Source: CALARM01 sp964431735 (GTDB taxonomy: Bacteria > Vulcanimicrobiota > SpSt-956 > JAKJGF01). From it: DNA of 63,864 nt. This document shows positions 24,762 through 32,092 of this stretch, piece by piece. How positions within the stretch are numbered: the first letter of the stretch is position 1; every line of letters starts with the position of its first letter. The notes beneath the pieces are model-generated. The model had not been told where the DNA came from and ran no database searches. It saw nothing but the letters and a program-made list of their open reading frames with translations. The DNA is taken from positions 1 to 63,864 of the forward strand of contig CAYSLJ010000015.1 in the NCBI GenBank assembly GCA_964431735.1, given 5' to 3'. Position numbers and translations under genes: made by a program.

Positions 24762-25112
24762 ATGAAAATTACAGATGTTAAACATACAAATAAAATGAAA
24801 AATGCTTTTAATATTGATGCAGCTAAAATTTATGATACTGAACATGCCGTGGTAATTCATATGATTTTAAAACCGGGAGAAACCCTAAAACCTCATATAA
24901 CACCTGTAGATGTTTTTTTCTATGTTCTTGAAGGAGAACCGTTTATAGAAATAGGTAAAGAAAAGATACAGGTATTCGCAGATCATATTGTAGACAGTCC
25001 TGCAAAAATTCCTCACTGCATATATAATGAAAGTGATAGCATAGCAAGGATACTTGTTGTAAAAGTTCCGAGGCCGACAGCAGAAACTAAATTTGTAGAA
25101 AAAAAAGTTTGA
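24762..25112 (+). CDS. Single-domain cupin protein
   Basis: 116 residues folding as a small beta-barrel cupin: LKPGETLKPHITPVDVFFYVLEGE (motif 1, with His and Glu ligands) near 42-66, and DSPAKIPHCIYNES (motif 2, with His) near 82-95. The metal-binding His in motif 1 is present (KPH), and HIT replaces the usual HxH. Four bases after the TetR gene, with its own AAAGGAG, so co-transcribed. Could be a small-molecule sensor or redox enzyme; no firm function. Confidence 0.78.
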   Translation: MKITDVKHTNKMKNAFNIDAAKIYDTEHAVVIHMILKPGETLKPHITPVDVFFYVLEGEPFIEIGKEKIQVFADHIVDSPAKIPHCIYNESDSIARILVVKVPRPTAETKFVEKKV

Positions 25113-25193
25113 ATAATAAGTGAGTGGTGAGTAGAATATGACTCTGTCATTAACCACTCACTCTAATGTTCAACCCGGTAAATATAAAGAAGC

Positions 25194-25225
25194 CTCGCGT
25201 CACGCGTCACGCGTCACGCGTCACG
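25194..25225. repeat. Heptamer array before the ferredoxin-domain gene
   Basis: CTCGCGT then CACGCGT four times and CACG: the most regular array in the window, with no unit variation. It splits the cupin and ferredoxin genes. Read in frame with the downstream gene it would encode S-R-H-A-S-R-V-T-R-H, but a strong ribosome-binding site lies after it. Confidence 0.88.
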
Positions 25226-25251
25226 ATCTTACAAAAGGAGGAAATAAAACA

Positions 25252-26085
25252 ATGAAAAGAAAGATAATAAAAATAGACGAAGCAAAATGCACGGGATGCG
25301 GTCTCTGTATCCCGAACTGCCCCGAAGGAGCTCTCCAGGTAATTGACGGCAAAGTGAGACTCATAAGCGACCTGTTCTGTGACGGCCTTGGGGCCTGTAT
25401 CGGACACTGCCCGGAAGGAGCCATAGCCATAGAAGAAAGAGAAGCAGAGGTTTACGATGAAGCCAGGGTTATGGAAAATGTCATAAAGGGCGGAAAGAAT
25501 GTGATTAAAGCTCATCTAGAACATCTTAAAGAACATAATGAAGTTACATATTTAAAAGAAGCAGTAGATTTTTTAAAGTCAAAAAATATGGAAATTCCAA
25601 TCGGAATAGAAGAAGAAAAACCGTTAAATCATCATAAAGGATGTCCCGGTGCAAGGATGATAGATCTGGGAGAGAAACAGGAAAAGCCTGCAGCGGGGCA
25701 GAATGTGGAGTTGACATCTGAACTGAAAAACTGGCCCGTAGAACTTACTCTATTGAACCCTGATGCACCTTATCTGAAAAAAGCAGATCTTCTGGTGGCT
25801 GCCGACTGTGTTGCCTTTGCATATCCGAATTTTCATAAGAAATTTCTGGCAGGAAAAATACTGACAATTTTCTGCCCTAAGCTTGATAAAACTATAGACG
25901 AGTATATTGATAAACTTTCTCATATATTTAAGAATGGAGATATAAAATCGATAACCCTTGTGCATATGGAAGTTCCCTGCTGTTTCGGTACGGAAAAAGT
26001 TGTGAAAATGGCTATGGAAAAAGCCGGGAAAGATATTTTGTTGGAAAGACACATTATATCTCTGAAAGGAGAAATAAAAAGTTAG
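25252..26085 (+). CDS. Dual [4Fe-4S] ferredoxin-domain protein, probable redox partner
   Basis: 277 residues. The N-terminus has two cluster motifs: CTGCGLCIPNC (C-x2-C-x2-C-x3-C) with P after the fourth Cys (NCPEGAL), and a second variant set FCDGLGACIGHCPEGA. The C-terminal 110 residues (ADCVAFAYPNFHKKFLAG, FCPKLDKTID, VPCCFGTEKVV) form a Cys-bearing domain seen in ferredoxin-like proteins of anaerobes. AAAAGGAGGAAA precedes the ATG at 25252; the open frame upstream is translated repeat and is rejected. It is 12 bases upstream of RIC. Electron delivery to Hcp or RIC is my inference. Confidence 0.85.
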   Translation: MKRKIIKIDEAKCTGCGLCIPNCPEGALQVIDGKVRLISDLFCDGLGACIGHCPEGAIAIEEREAEVYDEARVMENVIKGGKNVIKAHLEHLKEHNEVTYLKEAVDFLKSKNMEIPIGIEEEKPLNHHKGCPGARMIDLGEKQEKPAAGQNVELTSELKNWPVELTLLNPDAPYLKKADLLVAADCVAFAYPNFHKKFLAGKILTIFCPKLDKTIDEYIDKLSHIFKNGDIKSITLVHMEVPCCFGTEKVVKMAMEKAGKDILLERHIISLKGEIKS

Positions 26086-26097
26086 GAGGTAATGGAG

Positions 26098-26829
26098 ATG
26101 TTTGATGAGCATACAACCCTGAGAGAAATAGTAACAAATTATCCTCAGACAAGAAGTGTTTTTGAACATTTCGGTCTTGATTATTGCTGTGGCGGAGGAA
26201 GAGAACTCAAAATAGCTCTCCATGAGAAGAATATATCCTCTGAGGTTTTCTTCCCGAAATTGAAAGAGGCTATCCAATCTCCTTCTATGGCAGGTTATGA
26301 TAGAGACTGGAAAAAAGCTACGCTTACAGAACTTGTAGATTATATAGAAACGGTTCACCATGGTTTTATGAAGAAAAATCTGCCTGAAATTAAGGATCTT
26401 ATAATTAAAGTATCTGAAGTCCACAGTTTAAAACATGGAAAAATTCTTGCATATTTAAATCTGGTTTTTGACTCTTTCTGGGAGGAAATATGGCAGCACC
26501 TCTTAAAGGAAGAAGAAATTTTGTTTCCTTATATAAGACAGCTTGAAGCATATGCTCACGGAAAAGGAGAAAAACCGACTCCTCCGTACGGAACGGTTCA
26601 GAATATTATTCGCCATATGGAGAGATATGAGCATGCCAATGCGGGCCAGACCATGCTTGATATAAGGGAATATACAGATAATTATACCGTACCTGAAGTT
26701 TCCTGTCAGAGTTTTAAAGCTCTTTATGATATATTTAAAGCGCTCGAACAGGATCTTTATAAGCATATTCATCTGGAGAATAATATACTTTTCCCGAAAA
26801 CTATAGAGCTTGAAAAAAAGTCTTACTGA
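26098..26829 (+). CDS. ric: RIC / YtfE / ScdA di-iron repair protein
   Basis: RIC repairs nitric-oxide- and oxidant-damaged Fe-S clusters and can reduce NO. The 243-residue protein shows the N-terminal DUF542 block with LDYCCGGGREL near 25-35. It then has a hemerythrin-like four-helix bundle with ligands in ETVHHGFMKK near 88, EVHSLKHGK, LLKEEEILFPY near 138, IRHMERYEHANA near 178 and HIHLENNILFP near 225. GGAGG lies 8 bases before ATG 26098; the ATG at 26092 is too close. Last gene of the TetR-led set. Confidence 0.95.
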   Translation: MFDEHTTLREIVTNYPQTRSVFEHFGLDYCCGGGRELKIALHEKNISSEVFFPKLKEAIQSPSMAGYDRDWKKATLTELVDYIETVHHGFMKKNLPEIKDLIIKVSEVHSLKHGKILAYLNLVFDSFWEEIWQHLLKEEEILFPYIRQLEAYAHGKGEKPTPPYGTVQNIIRHMERYEHANAGQTMLDIREYTDNYTVPEVSCQSFKALYDIFKALEQDLYKHIHLENNILFPKTIELEKKSY

Positions 26830-26864
26830 CCCGGGCATAAACTGTAATAAACGTTTTCCTACCT

Positions 26865-26886
26865 TAACGCGTAACGCGTCACGAGA
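26865..26886. repeat. Short heptamer array
   Basis: TAACGCG, TAACGCG, TCACGAG, followed by ATATGTATTATTTATGC, which is the inverted form of the CATAAATAATACATAT box. Confidence 0.75.
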
Positions 26887-26940
26887 GCATATATGTATTA
26901 TTTATGCTCACCTCGGTAATTTATATAAAGGGGTATTCTC

Positions 26941-27681
26941 ATGAAATTTTATGAAAATCTTGAAAATCATTATGACAGGATGACCCGTTTTAAAGAAAGA
27001 ATAAAAACAGAAAAATCAGTTCTCGCGAAATGGGTTGAAAGGTATAAATTTCAATCAGCTCTTGATGTGGCCTGCGGAACAGGCCTTCATTCAATATTAC
27101 TGGCTCAGATGGGGATTAAAACTACAGGTGTTGATATATCTGAAAATATGTTGAAGCAGGCCGCCATACATGGAAAAGAATTGGGAGGAGAAGTCACATG
27201 GCTTCTTTCTTCTATGGAAGAATTAAAGAGTAAGGTTCAAGAAAGATATGATTCCATCTTCTGTATCGGTAACTCTATAGCGCATATTTTAGACGCTCCT
27301 TCTCTTGAGAAAACCTTTAATGGTTTTTATGAGATTTTAAATCCCGGCGGAATACTGGTTATTCAATTATTGAATTATAAAAAAATTTATGACAATCGTA
27401 TTGTAGGTATTCACAGGGAAAAAGATACTGAATATATCAGATTTTATGATTTCCATCCTGTTCTTACTTTCAATATTCTTATCGTAACCTGGGAAGGCAA
27501 TAAAAGTAATTATAAAATTCAGTCTACAGAACTTTATCCTTACAGGAAAGAAGAACTGGACATGTTTTTGCGAAAAGTGGGATTTGAACAATTTGAATAT
27601 TACGGAGATATGGCATTTTCTCCTTTTGATGAGAATAATTCTTCCAATCTTGTTCTGGTAGCCAGAAAAAACACGAACTGA
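26941..27681 (+). CDS. Class I SAM-dependent methyltransferase
   Basis: 246 residues. Motif I is ALDVACGTGLHS near 40-51, motif post-I TTGVDISENML near 61, and motif II FCIGNSIAHI near 108. The family uses S-adenosylmethionine to methylate small molecules or proteins; the C-terminal domain (ELDMFLRKVGFEQFEYYGD) does not identify a substrate. AAAGGGG precedes the ATG. Flanked by repeats, so probably its own unit. Confidence 0.85.
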   Translation: MKFYENLENHYDRMTRFKERIKTEKSVLAKWVERYKFQSALDVACGTGLHSILLAQMGIKTTGVDISENMLKQAAIHGKELGGEVTWLLSSMEELKSKVQERYDSIFCIGNSIAHILDAPSLEKTFNGFYEILNPGGILVIQLLNYKKIYDNRIVGIHREKDTEYIRFYDFHPVLTFNILIVTWEGNKSNYKIQSTELYPYRKEELDMFLRKVGFEQFEYYGDMAFSPFDENNSSNLVLVARKNTN

Positions 27682-27682
27682 G

Positions 27683-27956
27683 ATAGTGTTTTTTTATGAC
27701 AGGTAGATTCACGTTTACTGGAAATTGCACTTAATTTTGTAAATCTATTAATTTATATGAGAATCGTAACGCGTAACGCGTAACGCGTTACGGGAGGAAC
27801 CAAATTTCATACTTCGTTGTGACCGAATCGGTCATGGTTGTTAGTGAATAATGAAAAGTAAGTAAAATTTAAATTTTTTCACTTTTCACTCTGAATATTC
27901 TCTAATAAATTTCTTTTTCCATTTTATATAAATCACCTGTCATTTTTAAAAGCAAT
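27683..27956. repeat. MITE-like element B, copy 3, with a nested heptamer composite
   Basis: Ends GTGTTTTTTTATGACAGGT and ACCTGTCATTTTTAAAAGCAAT match the copies at 12763 and 23817. In the middle lies a CGTAACG-type array (27765-27793) followed by CTTCGTTGTGACCGAATCGG, i.e. the composite module found at 10303 and 14064 has been inserted into element B. This copy is longer for that reason. Confidence 0.75.
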
Positions 27957-27973
27957 CCAGAAACATTATAAAA

Positions 27974-29245
27974 TCAGTATGGTAATTTTATCGTGAAAGT
28001 GCTTCCTTCACCGGGAGTGCTTTCAGCCGTTATTTCTCCGTTATGTTTTTTTATTATGTCATAACATATGCTTAAACCGAGTCCTGTTCCTTTCCCTACA
28101 TCTTTTGTCGTAAAAAAAGGTTCGAAGATTCTGTTTATATGTTCTTCTTTAATACCGTATCCTGTATCTGATACCGAAATAAATATTGAATCTTCTTCTT
28201 CCCATGTTTTTACTGTTATTTCCCCCTGTTTTTTTATAGCCTGTGATGCATTTATAAGGAGATTTAAAAATACCTGGTTAAGTTCCTGGGGATAACATTT
28301 GATTTCTCTTATGGAACCATATTCCTTTTTTACAGTAGCTTTATATTTAAGTTCATTCCATACTATATTTATTGTACTTTCTATACATTCATTGATATTT
28401 GCTTCTTTATAATTTGATTCATCTACTCTCGAGAAACTTTTTAAATTTTCAACTATCTTTTTTATTCTGTCTGCCCCTTCAAGGGATTCGTCTATTAAAT
28501 CTTTCAAATCATTGATTACATAATCTATTTTTAGCTGTTTTCTCCTGGCTTCCATAGAAGATAGAGAACTTTCCATATTGTGAGATTTTATAATTTCACT
28601 CTGAAAATCAATAAATTCCTTGAGTTTCTTTGTATATTTATTTAATGCTCTCAGATTACCGGCTATAAAACCTGCAGGATTATTTATTTCATGAGCCACT
28701 CCTGCTGCGAGCTGACCTATGGAAGCCATTTTTTCTCGATGCAGCAGTTGTGAATGGGTCATTTTTAATTTGTTGTACGCTTCTTCCAGTTCTATTTTTT
28801 GCCTCTGTATGTTTAAATTTTTATTCCACCCTTTTACAAGGGAATCTACAAGGCAATAAAGTTCATTGACAACAAAAGGTTTTTTTATGTAATAAATATT
28901 TTCCTGTAAACTTTCACTTATTTCATCGAGTGTTAAATCTATTGATGTTACCATAAGGATAATAACGTCTCTGTCAATTTTTCTGATTTCCTTCCCTGTT
29001 TCCATTCCGTCCAGAAATGGCATCATGTAATCCAGTATGCAGAGAGGTATCCTCACTCCTTTGCTGTACTGCCATTTAAAATGTTCCAGAAGGTCTTTCC
29101 CGTTCTCAAAAAATGCCGGATCAAAAATTTTCTCCTCCGGAAGTACATTGCCTTCTTTTTTTCTTGAAAAGATTTTTTTATACATCATTAAAAAAACCTT
29201 TCCGTCGTCTGCTATCAGAATTTTGTTGTTATATATAACTGCCAT
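27974..29245 (-). CDS. Response-regulator / histidine-kinase hybrid
   Basis: 423 residues, no membrane segment. A receiver domain comes first: ILIADDGK near 9, phospho-acceptor in CILDYMMPFLDG (Asp near 72), KKPF near 120. A coiled coil follows, then HisKA (QLAAGVAHEINNPAGF, His near 187) and a HATPase (NQVFLNLLINASQAI, SDTGYGI, FTTKDVGKGTGLGL). The order REC-HisKA-HATPase is that of soluble signal relays where the receiver gates the kinase. The partner regulator is not adjacent. A candidate is the REC-HPt protein at 35135. Confidence 0.9.
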   Translation of the reverse strand: MAVIYNNKILIADDGKVFLMMYKKIFSRKKEGNVLPEEKIFDPAFFENGKDLLEHFKWQYSKGVRIPLCILDYMMPFLDGMETGKEIRKIDRDVIILMVTSIDLTLDEISESLQENIYYIKKPFVVNELYCLVDSLVKGWNKNLNIQRQKIELEEAYNKLKMTHSQLLHREKMASIGQLAAGVAHEINNPAGFIAGNLRALNKYTKKLKEFIDFQSEIIKSHNMESSLSSMEARRKQLKIDYVINDLKDLIDESLEGADRIKKIVENLKSFSRVDESNYKEANINECIESTINIVWNELKYKATVKKEYGSIREIKCYPQELNQVFLNLLINASQAIKKQGEITVKTWEEEDSIFISVSDTGYGIKEEHINRIFEPFFTTKDVGKGTGLGLSICYDIIKKHNGEITAESTPGEGSTFTIKLPY

Positions 29246-29290
29246 CTCCTTGCGTTATCCGGGTAATCATAAATAATACATATACGCTTT

Positions 29291-29467
29291 CGTGACGCGT
29301 AACGCGTAACGCGTGACGGGTGGTTCGTGATGCGTAATGCGTAATGCGTGATGCGTGTTTTCACCGGTACCGGGCGAACACAGTGGTTCGCCCCTACTCT
29401 TCACTCTTCACTCTTCACCCTTCACGATTCTCATGTAAATAATTCATAAATGGTTACGAATTTACCT
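29291..29467 (+). repeat. Long direct repeat, copy 1 (heptamers plus GGGCGAAC hairpin)
   Basis: Order: CGTGACG/CGTAACG array, GGTGGTTCGTGA, GCGTAAT-type array (29325-29357), GGGCGAAC-ACAGTG-GTTCGCCC hairpin, TTCACTC-type array, ATTCTCATGTAAATAATTC. Copy 2 at 30791-30955 has the same order but fewer heptamers. The pair brackets the DUF3137 gene. Confidence 0.85.
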
Positions 29468-29520
29468 ATTACGGTACTAATTACCGTAACAGATAAATTG
29501 GTACCCAAAATATTATATAT

Positions 29521-29543
29521 CGTAACGCGTCACGCGTTACGGG
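29521..29543. repeat. Heptamer array
   Basis: CGTAACG, CGTCACG, CGTTACG, GG, an imperfect palindrome. Confidence 0.8.
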
Positions 29544-29653
29544 AGCAGAAACTTTATATAAGCACATGATACGTAATTTTTTGGATACTCTTTTACCTGG
29601 TGTGGTAATAAGGGACTGTAAGAAAATAACTCTGGCAAATTATGGTTATTGTC

Positions 29654-29685
29654 CTCGCGTCACGCGTTACGCGTCACGCGTCACG
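29654..29685. repeat. Heptamer array after the DUF3137 gene
   Basis: CTCGCGT, CACGCGT, TACGCGT, CACGCGT, CACG. The 40 bases before it (GGACTGTAAGAAAATAACTC then TGGCAAATTAT) recur before the array at 31175, so the flank belongs to the repeated unit. Together with 29291-29467 and 29521-29543 it accounts for most of 29246-29718; no gene there. Confidence 0.82.
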
Positions 29686-29718
29686 ATTGTAAATATGGTT
29701 ATTTTTCCCCCCCCCTGA

Positions 29719-30765
29719 TTATAACTTATAACCACATACTATACAGAAATTGGTATTATGGTTAAGTTCTCCGCATGACGGGCATTTGACTGAATTATTT
29801 TCAGATAAAGGAATTTTTTGTGTATTTTTATTCTCTTCCCCATCGGGTAATATGTTGGAATATGTGAATTCGTAACTCTTTTCAGCGTAAAAATCCGAAA
29901 TAACTCTGCTTCCCTGAAAAATTTCTTTCTTTTCCAGTAATCCTTCTATAATATTGAAGATAAACTGAAAATATATAAATTGCTCTTTTATATAATCATA
30001 ATTCAGAAGATCCGTTTCAAGAGCCGGTTCGAAAAATTCACTCCCTCTGTGCATGGCTATATACAATTTTCTGTCTTTTACAGATATCCATATATTGTCG
30101 GATTTTATATTACCCAGTCCTGTAAAATTTTCAGGTAATAATCCTTTAATTTCAAGATAATTATTACTCATAATATTTGCTGTTATATTTTCTTTAAATT
30201 TCTCAGGAAAAGTAGCCATACAGAAAAAACCTTTAAAATTGCTTCCTCCCATTAATGATGAACTGAATGTAGCAGAAATTTCTGACATTTCTATCGATAC
30301 ATCCTTTATGTATCCATTAAAATAATCATCTCCGCTGAATGTAACAGATGGGCCATGTTCGAAGAAATTACTGTTGAAAAAATCTATCCTTTCGATGCAT
30401 GTGGAAGGATTATAAAGAATTTTACAGGGAAAAAAATCAAGTGTTTTACCTATAACAGTAGTTTTAAATTGTTCGTAATATCCTGTTTTTCTCATAATAA
30501 AATTATTGACTGCCATAATTACCCATCCGAATATACAGAAAGCCACGGGCGCTATACAGCCGCATACGATTAACTTGCTGCTTATAAGATATATACCTGT
30601 GAATACAACTCCTCCGGTAAGGAGAAGAAATGAAGGCCAGATAAAAATATCTGCACGACGCTGATGTTTCTTTCTTTCCAGGTCGAGCTCTTTTAGTTCG
30701 GGTAGAAATGTTTTTTTGTAATATTCCTGAAATTTTTCTTCTGAATATCTTTCTTCGTAATTCAT
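29719..30765 (-). CDS. DUF3137-like membrane protein with C-terminal zinc ribbon
   Basis: 348 residues. Two adjacent hydrophobic spans (FIWPSFLLLTGGVVFTGIYL and LIVCGCIAPVAFCIFGWVIM, residues 40-84) follow a charged N-terminus (YYKKTFLPELKELDLERKK), the layout of DUF3137 proteins. GGSNFKGFFCMATF near 185 matches their conserved FxG core. The last 25 residues are a zinc ribbon (CPSCGELN then FCIVCGYKL). Function unknown. The gene lies between two long direct repeats and has no same-strand neighbour. Confidence 0.75.
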   Translation of the reverse strand: MNYEERYSEEKFQEYYKKTFLPELKELDLERKKHQRRADIFIWPSFLLLTGGVVFTGIYLISSKLIVCGCIAPVAFCIFGWVIMAVNNFIMRKTGYYEQFKTTVIGKTLDFFPCKILYNPSTCIERIDFFNSNFFEHGPSVTFSGDDYFNGYIKDVSIEMSEISATFSSSLMGGSNFKGFFCMATFPEKFKENITANIMSNNYLEIKGLLPENFTGLGNIKSDNIWISVKDRKLYIAMHRGSEFFEPALETDLLNYDYIKEQFIYFQFIFNIIEGLLEKKEIFQGSRVISDFYAEKSYEFTYSNILPDGEENKNTQKIPLSENNSVKCPSCGELNHNTNFCIVCGYKL

Positions 30766-30790
30766 GTTTATTTCACCTGTTTATATGAGA

Positions 30791-30955
30791 AGCGTAACGC
30801 GTAACGCGTAACGCGTGACGGGTGGTTCGTGATGCGTAATGCGTGATGCGTGTTTTCACCGGTACCGGGCGAACACAGTGGTTCGCCCCTACTCTTCACT
30901 CTTCACCCTTCACAATTCTCATGTAAATAATTCATAAATGGTTACAAATTTACCT
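30791..30955 (+). repeat. Long direct repeat, copy 2
   Basis: Same modules as 29291-29467, but with one GCGTAAT unit and one TTCACTC unit less, i.e. the copies differ mainly by whole heptamers. Upstream of the DUF3137 gene start. Confidence 0.85.
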
Positions 30956-30968
30956 GTTACAGTAATAA

Positions 30969-31122
30969 CTTGACAATGTCACATTTAATAAAATAGCGAT
31001 TAGCAATTAGCAATTAGCTGTTAGCTTTCAATTAATAATTAAAGCTAATCGCTAACAGCTAATAGCTAAGAGCTAAAAACTAATAATTATTTTATCAAAG
31101 CAGGTAATATGACAATGTCAAG
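30969..31122. repeat. Palindromic TAGC-heptamer element with CTTGACAATGTCA ends
   Basis: Ends CTTGACAATGTCA and TGACAATGTCAAG are inverted repeats. Inside, the left arm is TAGCGAT, TAGCAAT, TAGCAAT, TAGCTGT and the right arm GCTAATC, GCTAACA, GCTAATA, GCTAAGA, joined by TTTCAATTAATAATTAAA. The 7-bp period is the same as in the CG-rich arrays but the base composition is very different. Confidence 0.8.
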
Positions 31123-31174
31123 CTAAGGACTGTAAGAAAAATAACTCTGGCAAATTATTAGAACGATTGGCATC

Positions 31175-31194
31175 CTCGCGTCACGCGTTACGCG
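31175..31194. repeat. Heptamer array, left part, interrupted by the 210-bp element
   Basis: CTCGCGT, CACGCGT, TACGCG, then the element begins. The array resumes at 31405. Confidence 0.8.
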
Positions 31195-31404
31195 CAATGG
31201 CATTAAGTTAACGTTATAACCGTCTAAATTGGCTGCCTGGCGCTCCTCCGAAAAAATCTAAACTGTAACATTTATATCTGTTAGAGCTTACATCATGCTA
31301 CTTTACACTGTATATCAATTAAATACACTTGTGCCGCCGTGATATTTTTTCTCCAGAGCACCAGGCAGCCAATTTGCTATATGTTTCTTAACTTAACGCC
31401 ATTG
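31195..31404 (-). mobile_element. 210-bp MITE-like element, intact copy (inverted)
   Basis: Outer ends CAATGGCATTAAGTTAA and TTAACTTAACGCCATTG, inner ends ATTGGCTGCCTGGCGCTCC and GAGCACCAGGCAGCCAAT. Read on the minus strand I find no difference from 36908-37117. CGCG flanks both sides, either a target duplication or the array itself. No coding capacity. With the neighbouring repeats it accounts for most of 30766-31620; no gene there. Confidence 0.82.
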
Positions 31405-31428
31405 CGCGTTACGCGTTACGCGTCACGA
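31405..31428. repeat. Heptamer array, right part
   Basis: CGCGTTACGCGTTACGCGTCACG continues the 7-bp period beyond the inserted element, written here as 23 bases in three units: CGCGTTA, CGCGTTA, CGCGTCACG. Confidence 0.8.
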
Positions 31429-31539
31429 TACAAGATGTAGTTATTTCCTTACTGCTCCTGAGTTATAAAATACACTATAAACTATTTCTATTATATCATT
31501 TCCGACAAATATCATGGAAGTTTTTATATAAAAATTCTT

Positions 31540-31568
31540 GCAATTAAATTATTTATATGATATAATTC
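31540..31568 (+). promoter_or_regulatory. Promoter of the MarR gene
   Basis: TTGCAA (31540-31545), 17-base spacer, TATAAT (31563-31568); the start codon lies 52 bases further on. Confidence 0.7.
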
Positions 31569-31580
31569 AAAAATTGAATA
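31568..31580. promoter_or_regulatory. Putative MarR operator
   Basis: TTCAA-AAA-TTGAA is a 13-base inverted repeat directly after the -10 box, over the probable transcription start, where MarR repressors commonly bind. Confidence 0.5.
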
Positions 31581-31620
31581 TTTTAAATTTTAAATTATTA
31601 AAAAATTGAAGGTTTTGGCT

Positions 31621-32076
31621 ATGAAAAACGAAGAACTTGTTAAGCTTTTAACCGATTCCTGCGTTGAAATCGGTGATGTTATGTTTTACCTTATAATAAG
31701 CCATGTTAAGACAGCTCAGAATTTGACCCTGTCTCATATTAAAGTTTTAAAACTTCTGGAGTTTAAAAAAGGGCTTAAAATGAAAGAGATATCTGAAAAA
31801 TTGTCTATTGCTCCCGGTGGAGCTACTTACATAATAGATAGCCTCATAAAAGCTCATCTTGTGGAAAGATACAGGGTAGACGAAGACAGGAGAATTGTTT
31901 ATATCAGATTAACAGAAGAGGGACATAAGAAATTGGATGATCTCAGAGAGGCTAAAAGAGAAACATGGAAACAGATACTGGCAGGTGTACCTTCCCAGGA
32001 ACTTGGAGAACTGATGAGCGGCATGGGAATAGTAAAAAAATTTGCTTTAAGAATCAGGGAGAAAGAACTTAGCTGA
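31621..32076 (+). CDS. MarR-family regulator of the export operon
   Basis: 151 residues with a winged helix-turn-helix: LTLSHIKVLKLLEF near 40, recognition helix KEISEKLSIAPGGATYIIDSLIKA near 60, wing RVDEDRRIVYIRLTEEG near 92. It stands at the head of the HlyD-TolC-ABC set, only 16 bases before the HlyD-like gene, so it is the likely local repressor. I use ATG 31621 (GAAGG at 8 bases) rather than TTG 31606. The effector is unknown. Confidence 0.88.
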   Translation: MKNEELVKLLTDSCVEIGDVMFYLIISHVKTAQNLTLSHIKVLKLLEFKKGLKMKEISEKLSIAPGGATYIIDSLIKAHLVERYRVDEDRRIVYIRLTEEGHKKLDDLREAKRETWKQILAGVPSQELGELMSGMGIVKKFALRIREKELS

Positions 32077-32092
32077 TGTCAGGAGGTTTTTT

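Noticed and set aside
25194..25225. Possible CRISPR array
   Set aside because: Units are 7 bp with no spacers; this is a simple tandem repeat.
25138..25251. Upstream extension of the ferredoxin-domain gene
   Set aside because: The open frame consists of spacer and translated heptamers; ATG 25252 has AAAAGGAGG and starts the conserved domain.
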